Assembly (NCBI GenBank): GCA_963804245.1
Contig: CAWDPQ010000020.1
Span: 186,001 to 250,000 of the forward strand
Origin: CAWDPQ01 sp963804245
GTDB lineage: Bacteria > Acidobacteriota > Vicinamibacteria > Vicinamibacterales > 2-12-FULL-66-21
DNA: 64,000 nt
Reading direction: 5' to 3'
The notes beneath the pieces were generated by a model that saw nothing but the letters and a program-made list of their open reading frames with translations, was not told the origin of the DNA and searched no databases. The first letter of the stretch is position 1; each line of letters begins with the position of its first letter. Both the position numbers and the translations under genes were made by a program. Positions 18,304 through 27,093 of this stretch are shown piece by piece.

Positions 18304-19263
18304 ATGCACCTACTCGTCGGCATAGATACCGAAGGTGACAACCAGTGGGATGCCGCCGCGCGCGCGAACCAGACGTTCGAAAATATCTACGCGCTGCCGC
18401 GGCTGCATGCGCTGTTTGCGCGGCATGGCGTGCGGCCGACCTACGTGATCACCCATCCAGTGGCCTGCGACCGGCGATCGGCGGAGATGTTGGCGCAACT
18501 GCTCGAAGGGGGCGATTGCGAAATTGGCGCGCACCATCACGCGTGGGAGACGCCGCCTTTCTCTCCTGCCGACGTCGACAGGCACTCATACGCCTCGTCG
18601 TTGCCTCGAGACCAATTCGAGGCGCAGCTGAAGAACCTGACGTCTGCGATCACGGGAGCTGTGGGCAAGCGGCCAGTGTCGTACCGATCCGGCCGCTTCG
18701 GCTTCTCCGCCGACCACGTGGCGGCGCTCGAAGGCGCGGGATACCTCGTCGAGTCGAGCATCGCTCCGCTGTTTTACGAGACGCACAAAGGTGGCCCTGA
18801 ATTCGTCGACGCTCCGCTTCGTCCTTATTTCCTTGCCTACGACAGCGCCGTGCAGCCCGGCAGCAGTAACCTCCTCGAAGTCCCGGTTTCGGCGGGCCTG
18901 AATCGTCGATTGCCGCACGCCGTGCAGCGTCTGTATGCGCGAGCGCCACGTCCGTACACGACCAAGCGCGTGCTGCGGGCCATGGGAATTGCGAGGATGC
19001 GATGGCTCAGACCGTCGTATTCCTCGCTCGAAGACATGTGCGCGCTCGCCCGGGACCTCGTCCGGCGGGAAGTGCCGGTCCTGAACCTCCTGTTTCACTC
19101 GAGTGAGGCGATCGTGGGCGGCAGTCCGTACAATCGCACGCAGGCCGAGCTCGACAGCTTCTGTGAGCGACTCGACCGTTTTCTCGCGTATGCGACGCGT
19201 GAGCTGAAAGCTGCGCCGGCGACGTTCAGCGCGTTCCGCGAGCAATATTGCCAGCCACGCTGA
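18304..19263 (+). CDS. Polysaccharide deacetylase-like protein
   Basis: The protein has 319 residues and an NodB-like pattern: GIDTEGDNQW near the N-terminus supplies the catalytic and metal acids, and EIGAHHHAWETPPF supplies metal histidines. SYRSGRFGFS follows, then a late VLNLLFHSSEA strand with a His. It is cytoplasmic or lacks a clear signal peptide. The GT4 gene follows after nine bases, so it likely deacetylates a lipid-linked or polymerised sugar in the same pathway. The start is ATG 18304, just after the heptamer array. No good ribosome site is visible. Confidence 0.7.
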   Translation: MHLLVGIDTEGDNQWDAAARANQTFENIYALPRLHALFARHGVRPTYVITHPVACDRRSAEMLAQLLEGGDCEIGAHHHAWETPPFSPADVDRHSYASSLPRDQFEAQLKNLTSAITGAVGKRPVSYRSGRFGFSADHVAALEGAGYLVESSIAPLFYETHKGGPEFVDAPLRPYFLAYDSAVQPGSSNLLEVPVSAGLNRRLPHAVQRLYARAPRPYTTKRVLRAMGIARMRWLRPSYSSLEDMCALARDLVRREVPVLNLLFHSSEAIVGGSPYNRTQAELDSFCERLDRFLAYATRELKAAPATFSAFREQYCQPR

Positions 19264-19272
19264 CGCCGCTCG

Positions 19273-20421
19273 ATGCACATCCTGCACGTGACGCCGCACC
19301 TCCCGCCAGACCAGGCGGCGAACGCACTGCTGCCGTGGCAGCTCGGCGAGTGGGCGAAGGCGTCCGGCGACACCGTCGAGTACGTGTCGCATCCACCCCG
19401 GGCCGGCGGCCGCAGCACGCTGTCGGGACCGGCGACGTGGGTTCCGCGGCGCTCGGATCGGTGGCTGACGCGAGCGGTGAAGCTCGGCTCGATCCTGCAG
19501 GCGCACCGATCGCGCCAGGCGCTCGAGCCCGCGATTGCGCGTGCCGACGTGGTGCACGTTCACAGCAACGGGCTGCTGCCGGAGGTTGGAGCGCTCCTGG
19601 CGGCGCGCGCCCGCAAGCCGGTCGTCCTGACGCTGTATGGCACGGAGATCTGGCACTACCAGCCGCGCCGCTTCGGGCCGGATCTGTTCACACAGGCGTA
19701 CCGCCGCGCGTCGGCGGTGACGTTCTACAGCGAGCGACTCCGCGCGCACGCCATCGAACTGGGACTGGTGAGGCGGAACATGGACGTGGTGTATCCGCCC
19801 GTGTCGAACGCGTTCTTCTGGCACGACGAGGCAGCACAGGCAGGAATGCGGACAGAGCTTGGAATCAACAACCGTCACCTCCTGGTGAACGTCAAGCGCC
19901 TCCATCCGCTGGCCGGCCAGCAACATCTGCTAGAGGCCATGAGCGAAGTGGTGCGCGTGCATCCTGATACCAGACTGGTCATTTGCGGCGCGGGACCCCT
20001 GATGCGAGAGCTGCAGTCCCAGGCACGATCGGCGGGTGTGGAGCGCCACGTCACCTTCGCCGGCCTCCTGGACAATTCCGTGGTCGCCCGGTACGTAGCG
20101 GCGGCAGATCTGTTCGTCCTCTCGTCCCTGCTCGAAGCGCTGCCGACCGTCGCGGTGGAAGCGCTGGCATCCGGGACGCCAGTCCTCTCCACCGATAACC
20201 CTGGCGGGGTCGAGCTGAACGACCTGTTTGGACCGGACGTGGCCGTCGTTCCGCGCGAACAGCCGATGGCACTCGCCTCGGCCATCATCGACTTTCTTCG
20301 CCATAAGCGCCGGACCCTGCCTGGAACGCGTGACACGATCGAGCGCGGCTTTCGTGCGACCGCCGCGGCCGCGCAATTCCGGGAGATTTATCTCGGTGTG
20401 CAATCCGGGGACGCGGCGTGA
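19273..20421 (+). CDS. GT4-family glycosyltransferase
   Basis: This 382-residue GT-B retaining glycosyltransferase has an N-terminal acceptor half beginning MHILHVTPHLPPDQAANA and DVVHVHSNGLLPEVGA. The C-terminal donor half carries LLVNVKRLHPLAGQQHLLEA, LVICGAGPLMREL, HVTFAGLLDN and the E-x7-E motif SLLEALPTVAVEALASGTPV. It probably transfers a nucleotide-activated sugar at the cytoplasmic membrane face. It overlaps the next gene by four bases (GTGA). Confidence 0.85.
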   Translation: MHILHVTPHLPPDQAANALLPWQLGEWAKASGDTVEYVSHPPRAGGRSTLSGPATWVPRRSDRWLTRAVKLGSILQAHRSRQALEPAIARADVVHVHSNGLLPEVGALLAARARKPVVLTLYGTEIWHYQPRRFGPDLFTQAYRRASAVTFYSERLRAHAIELGLVRRNMDVVYPPVSNAFFWHDEAAQAGMRTELGINNRHLLVNVKRLHPLAGQQHLLEAMSEVVRVHPDTRLVICGAGPLMRELQSQARSAGVERHVTFAGLLDNSVVARYVAAADLFVLSSLLEALPTVAVEALASGTPVLSTDNPGGVELNDLFGPDVAVVPREQPMALASAIIDFLRHKRRTLPGTRDTIERGFRATAAAAQFREIYLGVQSGDAA

Positions 20422-22292
20422 TTCGCGCGGCCGCGGCGGCGCTGCTCGGTGCGCTGGCAAGCGCGGTGTGGCTCGCCCTGTTCTACGCCGCGGGCGGAGG
20501 TCCGCGGACCGAATTCAATATCGATCCGCCGCGCTTCGTAAGCGGCGTCTATGCTGCTGAACGTGACCGCCTGACGGGTTTGACGTTCGCCTGGACGGGA
20601 CCTGAGGTCGGGCTGAGACTGCCCGGGCTGGACCGCCGGGTTCCGTGGACGCTGACGATTCGTGTCAGAGGCGGGAGGCCCGACGCCGCCAACCCGTCGC
20701 TGACGTTCTACGTGGACGGTACCGCGGTCCGCACGCAGCCCACGACGACCGACTTCGAGGAAATGCCGTTCGTGGTGCCCGCGCGGCCGGAACGGCGCGG
20801 CGCCGTTCTCCTCCTGCAGAGCTCGGCGACGTTTGTTCCAGGCCCTGGCGATCGAAGGCAGCTCGGCGTGATGCTCGATTCTCTGCAGCTCAGGCCGGAC
20901 GGACTCGTGCTTCCACCGCCTGAGATCTTCGGACCGGCCATGCTCGCCGGGGCGGCGCTCGCCGCGGCCATCGCTCTCCTTGGGGTGACGTCGGGCTCCG
21001 CCATCGGCGCGGCCGTCCTGCTCAGCGCCGCCCAAGGTGCTGTTCTGGCCCATGGCTTCGGACCGTATACCAACCTCGCCGATTTCGCGGCTCGAGTGGC
21101 GCTGTCGATTGCGGCGGTGGTAGCCGCCGGGGCGTGGATCGGCAGGCGCCGCGAACAATCGCTGCGCAACACCGCCCGATTCGCCATAGCGTTCTCGGCG
21201 GGAGCCTGCTTTCTGAAGCTACTCGTCTTGCTGCACCCCGACATGCCGATCGGCGACGCACTGTTTCACGCCCATCGATTTCAAGGCGTCCTCGGTGGCA
21301 ATCTCTACTTCACATCCACCGCGCCCGGAGGTTATGCGTTTCCATACGCACCGGGACTCTATGTGGCCGCATCTCCCTTCGCCTGGCTCGTTCAGCGTGA
21401 AATGGGCGACGTCGCCCTGCTGCGCATCGTCACCGCGATCGCTGACACGATCGCCGGTCTGCTCCTGTACGGGATTGCCGCGCGCGGATGGAACGATCGA
21501 CTCGCCGGTGCGATCACTGTCGCGCTCTATCACCTCGTACCACTCAGCTTTCGAATCCTGACGGTCGGCAACCTGACGAACGCATTCGCGCAGTCGCTTT
21601 CGATTGGCGCACTCGCGCTGGTCACGACACCGGCGCTGCGGATACCGACGGGCGGTACAACCTTGGCGCTGGTGCTCGTTCTCACCGCAGCGTTCCTCTC
21701 GCACACCAGCACGTTTGCCATCCTCTCGGTCTGCGGACTACTCGTGGCCGTTCTGTTCATCTGGAAGGGTGGCCCGGCGCTGCGGTCGCCGAGCAGAGCG
21801 GTGGCCATGGCCACCGGACTTTCGATCGTCCTGGCCGTGGCGTTGTATTACGCGCATTTCGGCGCGACCTATCAAACAGAGATCGCCCGCCTTGGATCGG
21901 AAACGGCCACGGCCGCACCGGATGCCGGCGGCCGCGGCGCCTGGCAGCGGGCGATCGCTGTACCTCGTTATCTGCACATCTACCTTGGAACACCTCTCCT
22001 GATCCTCGCCGTCGCGGGTGCGGTCGATCGGTGGCGTCGGAGCTCGCGCGATCGCGTGACGCTCGCCGTTGCCGCCTGGGGACTTACGTGCGCGCTGTAC
22101 TTGATTGTCGGCGTGCTCACGCCGCTCGACATGCGCTACTACCTGGCGGTGATCCCCGCGCTCGCACTGTATGCCGCTGTCGGCGCATCATGGTGGTGGC
22201 GAGGCGGAGGCGGCAAGCGACTCGTGGCCGCGGTGCTGCTGGCGTGGATCGTGTGGACCGGGGTCGAGACGTGGTGGAGCACGTTGGTCTGA
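20418..22292 (+). CDS. Large polytopic membrane protein, probable glycosyltransferase
   Basis: The protein has 624 residues. After one N-terminal helix comes a beta-rich periplasmic domain of about 140 residues (LTFYVDGTAVRT, EMPFVVPARPERRG, LGVMLDSLQLRPDG), then ten or more helices. Inside these is a DMPIGDALFHAHRF loop with acidic and His residues, like the first loop of PMT-type enzymes. I do not recognise a named family with confidence. It is coupled to the GT4 gene by a GTGA overlap, so a membrane step in glycan assembly is likely. It ends the glycan operon. Confidence 0.55.
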   Translation: MIRAAAAALLGALASAVWLALFYAAGGGPRTEFNIDPPRFVSGVYAAERDRLTGLTFAWTGPEVGLRLPGLDRRVPWTLTIRVRGGRPDAANPSLTFYVDGTAVRTQPTTTDFEEMPFVVPARPERRGAVLLLQSSATFVPGPGDRRQLGVMLDSLQLRPDGLVLPPPEIFGPAMLAGAALAAAIALLGVTSGSAIGAAVLLSAAQGAVLAHGFGPYTNLADFAARVALSIAAVVAAGAWIGRRREQSLRNTARFAIAFSAGACFLKLLVLLHPDMPIGDALFHAHRFQGVLGGNLYFTSTAPGGYAFPYAPGLYVAASPFAWLVQREMGDVALLRIVTAIADTIAGLLLYGIAARGWNDRLAGAITVALYHLVPLSFRILTVGNLTNAFAQSLSIGALALVTTPALRIPTGGTTLALVLVLTAAFLSHTSTFAILSVCGLLVAVLFIWKGGPALRSPSRAVAMATGLSIVLAVALYYAHFGATYQTEIARLGSETATAAPDAGGRGAWQRAIAVPRYLHIYLGTPLLILAVAGAVDRWRRSSRDRVTLAVAAWGLTCALYLIVGVLTPLDMRYYLAVIPALALYAAVGASWWWRGGGGKRLVAAVLLAWIVWTGVETWWSTLV

Positions 22293-22299
22293 CAACTCA

Positions 22300-22348
22300 C
22301 TCGTGGCTCGTGGTTCGTGGTTCGTGGCTCGTGGCTCGTGGTTCGTGT
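22300..22348. repeat. Heptamer array (C/T)TCGTGG x7
   Basis: Seven consecutive 7-bp units, CTCGTGG or TTCGTGG, lie in the gap between the membrane protein and yqeY. A short inverted copy (CGAACGAG) follows immediately. The gap holds no gene. Confidence 0.9.
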
Positions 22349-22365
22349 GACGAACGAGGACAGTG

Positions 22366-22815
22366 ATGAAACTCATCGATCGCATCAGTGAAGACATTGC
22401 CGCAGCGATCCGCGCCAGGAACCAGGCCACGCTCGCACCTTTGCGCATGGCCAAGGCCGCGCTGATGAACCGGGAGGTCGAGAAAGGACGGCCCCTCGAC
22501 GAAGCCGAGTCACAGCAAGTGATCGTCTCGCTCATCAAACAGCGCCGCGATTCGATCGAGCAGTTCACGAAAGGCGCACGGGAGGATCTGGCGGCGCGCG
22601 AAGCCGCTGAAATCACAATCCTGGAGCCGTATCTGCCGCCGCCAGTCGATGCCGGCGATGTCGAGCGGGAAATCGATGCGGCCATCGCCGAAAGTGGCGC
22701 CACGCAGATCAAAGACATGGGCCGCGTGATGAAAGGCGTGATGAGCCGACTCGCCGGCCGCACTGTCGACGGGCGCGTCGTCAGTGATCTCGTTCGGAAA
22801 AAACTTGGTGGTTGA
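22366..22815 (+). CDS. yqeY: GatB/YqeY domain protein
   Basis: This 149-residue YqeY-like protein has the family signature throughout: N-terminal LIDRISEDIAAAIRARN, LAPLRMAKAALMNREVEKGRPLDE, VIVSLIKQRRDSIEQFTKG, EITILEPYLPPP and a C-terminal KDMGRVMKGVMSRLAGRTVDGRVVS (quoted in pieces). The domain is related to the tRNA-binding tail of GatB, and its role is poorly defined. ATG 22366 is chosen, with an AGGA element just upstream; a GTG directly before it is the alternative. A strong intrinsic terminator lies about 80 bases after the stop. Confidence 0.9.
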   Translation: MKLIDRISEDIAAAIRARNQATLAPLRMAKAALMNREVEKGRPLDEAESQQVIVSLIKQRRDSIEQFTKGAREDLAAREAAEITILEPYLPPPVDAGDVEREIDAAIAESGATQIKDMGRVMKGVMSRLAGRTVDGRVVSDLVRKKLGG

Positions 22816-22891
22816 AACAGCAAACCTTTTCGCGCGATTCTCGTCTAATGATCTTGAAAGGCACGCACAAGCCTCTCATCCATCCTCCATG

Positions 22892-22923
22892 AGGCTCCTG
22901 TTGAAAGACAGGAGCCTTTTTTT
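22892..22923 (+). terminator. Rho-independent terminator
   Basis: A perfect 10-bp stem (AGGCTCCTGT at 22892-22901 with its complement at 22908-22917) and a 6-base loop are followed by seven T residues. It ends the yqeY transcript. An upstream AGCCTC (22870-22875) could pair with GAGGCT (22891-22896) and prevent the terminator stem, which would allow attenuation ahead of murJ. Confidence 0.85.
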
Positions 22924-23029
22924 GTACGCGATGTCTCGTATTCGACACAGTCACTGTTCGCAACGACCGTATTCGAACGGTGTGCGTACCCTCAGCGCTC
23001 ATGCTCGTCACGCACCTCAGCCCAGCTCG

Positions 23030-24624
23030 ATGACGTCGCGTCTGGCGCGCTCGGCCGGCCTCATCAGCGTCGCGACGATGGCGAGTCGTCTGCTGGGGGT
23101 GGCCCGGGAAACGGTGTTGGCAGCCACGTTCGGGGCCAGCGCCCAAATGGACGCCTACAACGTCGCTTTCCGCATTCCCAATCTCTTGCGCGACCTCTTC
23201 GCCGAAGGAGCGATGACGGCCGCATTCGTCCCCACGTTCACCCGCACGCTGACGAATCGCGGCAAAGAAGAAGCGTGGCGGCTCGGAAGCCTGGTGATCA
23301 ACGCCGTTGTCCTCGTGACCGGCGTCATCGTGATTCTGGGTATCCTGTTCGCCGATCCGATTACCCGCGCCATCGCTCCCGAATTTGCACGCGTCCCGGG
23401 CAAACTCGAGCTCACCGCCCAGTTGACGCGCGTCATGCTGCCCTTTCTGCCGATGATCGCCGTCGCCGTTGCGGCGATGGGCATGTTGAACGCGCTGCAT
23501 CGCTTCTTCATCCCGTCGCTGTCCCCGGCCATGTTCAACATCGCCACCATCGCGTGCGCGATCGGACTCGCGCCGCTGATGCCGCGAATCGGTCAGCCTC
23601 CGATTCTGGCCATTGCCATCGGGACGCTTCTTGGCGGCGTCGGTCAAATCATGCTCCAGTGGCCGCTACTGCGGCGCGAGGGGTTCAGCTATCGAGCCCA
23701 TCGTCAATTTTCGTGACGTCGAGCTGCGCGAGGTGCTCAGGCTCATGGTGCCAGGCGCCCTCGGGCTCGGAGCCGTGCAGATCAACGTGCTGGTGAATAC
23801 CTACCTGGCGAGCAGTCAGCAGGAAGGCGCCGTGTCGTGGCTCGGCTATGCTTTCCGACTGATGTACCTGCCGATCGGGCTCTTCGGCGTGTCCATCGCG
23901 ACGGCGTCGCTTCCCGATATCTCGCGACACGCGGTGGCTGACGATCTGGCTTCCATTCGCCGGACGGTCTCGCGCGGGCTGCGCATGATCCTCATGCTCA
24001 ACGTGCCGGCAACGCTCGGACTCATCGCCCTCGCGGAGCCGATCGTGTCGCTGCTCTACGAGCGGAACCGATTCGGCCCGGCCGACACCGTCGCCACCGC
24101 AGCGGCGTTGATGTTCTACGCCCCCGGCCTCCTTGGGTATTCAGCCGTGAAGATTGCCTCACCGACGTTCTATTCGCTCCGCGACAGCCGCACGCCGGTG
24201 ATCGTGAGCGCACTGTCGGTCGCGGTGAACCTGTCACTCAACCTGGCGCTGATTCGTGTCCTTGGTTACAGCGGCCTCGCGCTTGGTACGGCACTGGCGG
24301 CCATCTTCAACGCCGGGGTTCTTCTCTGGCTGCTGCATCGGCGCCTTGGCGGGCTCGACGGCCGTCCCGTTGCGATAGCGGCGCTCAAGATCGGCATCGC
24401 GTCGGTGCTCATGGCGGTGGCGGCAAGAGTGTGCTGGCAATGGACCGTCGAGGCGCTACCCGGAAGCGGTGAGCTCGTGCGAATGGTCAGAGTCTTCGCG
24501 TCGATCGGAGTCGGACTCATCGTGCTGGCAGCCGTGGCCAGGCTGCTCGGCGTGGAGGAATTCAACGAAGCCTCGGCGACGGCTGCTGCGTCTCAAGAAC
24601 ACCAGGAACACGCAGGCGCCGTGA
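23030..24624 (+). CDS. murJ: MurJ-family lipid II flippase, frameshifted
   Basis: The N-terminus SAGLISVATMASRLLGVARE and the block DAYNVAFRIPNLLRDLFAEGAMTAAFVP are characteristic of MurJ/MviN, which flips lipid II for peptidoglycan synthesis. The frame changes near 23697, where REGFSY joins PIVNFRDVELREVLRLM, and the protein continues with fourteen-helix topology to GVEEFNEA. Near 24585 a second extra base would let it end RLKNTRNTQAP with TGA 24622-24624, overlapping the next GTG start. Without that shift, the frame runs on into the MFS gene. The ATG at 23030 matches the family N-terminus; reading upstream of it is intergenic. Confidence 0.85.
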
Positions 24625-25804
24625 ACCGGCTGCCTCCCACGATTCACCCCACCGTTCTGCTCATGGCCTGCGTGCACATGATGGTGGACGGCTACGGCAA
24701 CATCTTCGCGCCGCTGTTGCCGCTCCTCATTCCGCGGCTCGACCTGACGCTGGCCGCCGCCGGAACCCTGACGATGCTGTTTCAGCTGTCGGCGTCGGTG
24801 GCGCAGATTGGCTTCGGACATCTGGCGGATCGGTGGCGTCCCCGTCTCCTGGTCATGATCGGGCCGGTCATCGCGGTTTCCGTGTTGAGTTTCGTCGGCG
24901 CCGCCACGTCGCCGTTGATGCTCGCCATCATTCTGATTGTCGGCGGGCTCGGCGGCGCGTCATTTCATCCCCCGGCTGCGGCGCTGGCGCACCGTCTTGG
25001 CGGCGCGCGTCCCGGGTTCACGATGTCGGTCTACATCACCGGCGGAACACTCGGCTTCTCGCTGGGACCGCTTCTGTTCGCGCCGTTCGCTCAGCGCTTC
25101 GGGCTGGCGTGGACACCCCTGCTCGCGCTCCCCGGGTTGGCGGTTGTCGCGTTCTTCCTCCGACACGTGCCACCGATGCCGGCTCATACGTCCGGCGGTA
25201 CGGGCTTCCGTGCACTAAAACCGTACGCGCGCCCCCTCGCCCTCCTCTATTTCATCGTCGTGCTGCGAACCCTGGCGGCCATTTCGTTCGCCACGTTTCT
25301 CCCGGTGATGCTGACGCGTCGCGGGATGTCGCTGACGGCTTCCGGTTTCGCGGTGGCTCTGTATCTGTTCGCGAGCGGAGTCGGGGGGTTCGCGGGTGGT
25401 CCGGCCGCGGACCGGTTCGGATCCAAACGGGTCATTGCCCTGTCGCTCGTGCTCGCCGCGCCGTTTCTCTTCGTCGCGCCGACGCTCACGGGCTGGCCGT
25501 TTCTGGTCGATCATCGCCATCGGAGGGCTTCTTTCTGCAGTCGACGTTGCCGGTCAATGTCACGTTCGGCCAGACGATTGCCCCCGTGAGCGCGGCCACC
25601 GTGTCGTCCTTGATGATGGGCTTCGCGTGGGGAATGGGCGGGCTTTCAGTACCAATCGTCGGGCTGGTTGCCGATCGGATCGGGATTGAACCGACGCTGC
25701 GCGGGCTTGCGCTCGTGCCGATCGCGGCGGCCGCCTGTGCCCTGCCGCTCCCCGGACATGCTCGAGTCGCCGCGCCGTCCCGTCCCGCCGATCTCGGTGA
25801 GTGA
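24621..25804 (+). CDS. MFS transporter, fosmidomycin-resistance (Fsr)-like, frameshifted
   Basis: This 12-helix major facilitator protein begins (GTG 24621) VNRLPPTIHPTVLLMACVHMMVDG. The blocks GHLADRWRPRLLVM and GGLGGASFHPPAAALAHR are typical of the Fsr efflux subgroup. Near 25509 and 25534 two extra bases break the frame. Removing them gives a smooth LTGWPFLVIIAIGGLLLQ into STLPVNVTFGQTIAP, and the protein ends at 25804. The end of the MurJ-like sequence is in the same frame, but a genuine MurJ-MFS fusion is unlikely given the GTGA junction. The substrate is unknown. Confidence 0.7.
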
Positions 25805-25848
25805 GCGTGCCGGAACCGTGATGATAGTATTGCTATGGGCCCACCGCG

Positions 25849-26585
25849 ATGCGTCGTTATTCCCCACGCGCCTCCTCTCTGAGCTACGCCTTCGGGCCGG
25901 GGCCCATCTCCCCTGCTGTCAAGTGGATCATCATCGCCAACATCGCGATGTATGTGGCGACGCTGATCTATCAGCCGATCATCATTTACCTCGGACTGAT
26001 TCCACGCCGCGTCGTCACGGAGGGGTGGCTCTGGCAGCTCGGGACCTACATGTTCCTGCATGGAGGGCCGGTACACATCCTCTTCAACATGCTCGGCGTC
26101 TGGATGTTCGGCACCGAGCTCGAGCGATTGTGGGGAACGAAGTTCTTCTCGCGCTTCTACGCAATCACAGGGATCGGGGCCGGTCTGACCGTGGTCGCGG
26201 TCGGGCTTCTGCCGTTCGAGGCGACACAATCCACCTACGTCTCTCCGACCATCGGGGCATCCGGGGCGCTGTACGGTCTCCTCATGGCGTTCGCGATGTA
26301 CTACCCGAACGTCCGATCCTGATGTTTCTGCTCTTCCCGGTACCGGCCAAGTATTTCGTCATGATTCTCGGCGCCCTGGCATTCCTGGCAGGACCGGGCG
26401 GCGAGATCTCCAATGCCGCGCACCTGGGAGGGTTGGTGTTCGGCTATCTGTATCTACGCGGCGGCCGCGGCGGGATGAGCGCTGAAATCAAGTATCGATA
26501 CTTGAAGTGGAAGATGAACCGCCTGCGGCGCAAATTCGACGTCTACTCCGGCGGCCGCTCCGACTGGGACCGTCACGTCCACTGA
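25849..26585 (+). CDS. Rhomboid-family intramembrane serine protease, frameshifted
   Basis: This six-helix rhomboid has the catalytic Ser in GASGALYGLLMAFAM and the His in NAAHLGGLVFGYLYL. The oxyanion-region HGGPVHILFNMLGVWMFG is also present. The frame breaks near 26312 (YYPNVRS then stop). The other frame continues RPILMFLLFPVPAKYFVMI, so one base appears to be missing and YPNRPILMF would be the natural reading. A basic cytoplasmic tail of about 45 residues follows. A TAGTAT box lies at 25825-25830. The substrate is unknown. Confidence 0.85.
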
Positions 26586-26628
26586 AGCCGTCAGTTTTCC
26601 TGAACCGCCCTCGGCCATCGACGAACCG

Positions 26629-26994
26629 TCACGCGTTGTGGAAATACGTGTCGGTGTGATCCAGCCAGTCCTGCCGGATCGGGCTGAAAACGTCGAGCTC
26701 GAAGGTGTCGTCCAGGGCCTCTGCTTGATGTTCGATCCAGGACGGGATGTGCAGGACTTCCCCCTCCCGCACGGTGATTTCTTCGCCGTTGATCAGGAAC
26801 TTCAGCGCCCCCTGCAGTACGTAAGTCATTTGTTCGCTTTCGTGCGAGTGCATCGGGACCAGCGCCCCCTTTTTCAGATACACCTGCGCGATCATCTCCC
26901 GCTCGCCGGTTACGAGCTTCCGAGAAATCATCTCGGTCACCTTTTCCAGCGCGATCTCGTCCCACCGATGGAGCCGTACTGTGTGTGTCGTCAC
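26629..26994 (-). CDS. Small cupin-domain protein
   Basis: This 121-residue single cupin has motif 1 VPMHSHESEQMTYVLQG, with two His and a Glu as metal ligands, and motif 2 LHIPSWIEHQAEA with a further His. The product probably binds a metal and may be an isomerase, dioxygenase or regulator; the family alone does not tell. GTG 26994 begins VTTHTVRLHRW. Longer upstream reading is antisense to the E1 gene and is excluded. A TATAAT box on this strand (27040 to 27035) gives a leader of about 35 bases. Confidence 0.8.
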   Translation of the reverse strand: MTTHTVRLHRWDEIALEKVTEMISRKLVTGEREMIAQVYLKKGALVPMHSHESEQMTYVLQGALKFLINGEEITVREGEVLHIPSWIEHQAEALDDTFELDVFSPIRQDWLDHTDTYFHNA

Positions 26995-27033
26995 TGACCC
27001 GCCCTTCAGCGGAAATACTGCGAAAAAGGGCGA

Positions 27034-27084
27034 GATTATAGCATTCGTCCGGCCCGCTCGCCGGGCACGCGGGCTGCTATAATC
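27034..27084. promoter_or_regulatory. Divergent promoter with mirrored TATAAT boxes
   Basis: GCTATAATC occurs on the plus strand at 27076-27084 and on the minus strand at 27042-27034, forming 9-bp inverted arms 33 bases apart. Each TATAAT can serve as a -10 box, one for the E1 gene (ten bases before its ATG) and one for the cupin gene. Confidence 0.5.
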
Positions 27085-27093
27085 GGAGCGTCC

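Noticed and set aside
18586..19926. Minus-strand open frame of 446 codons
   Set aside because: It lies antisense to the deacetylase and GT4 genes, both with clear family motifs.
22363..22365. GTG as yqeY start
   Set aside because: The adjacent ATG at 22366 fits the family N-terminus and the spacing from AGGA better.
23613..25589. Natural MurJ-MFS fusion protein
   Set aside because: A GTGA stop-start junction at 24621-24624 and a nearby shift that gives MurJ a normal basic end make two separate genes more likely.
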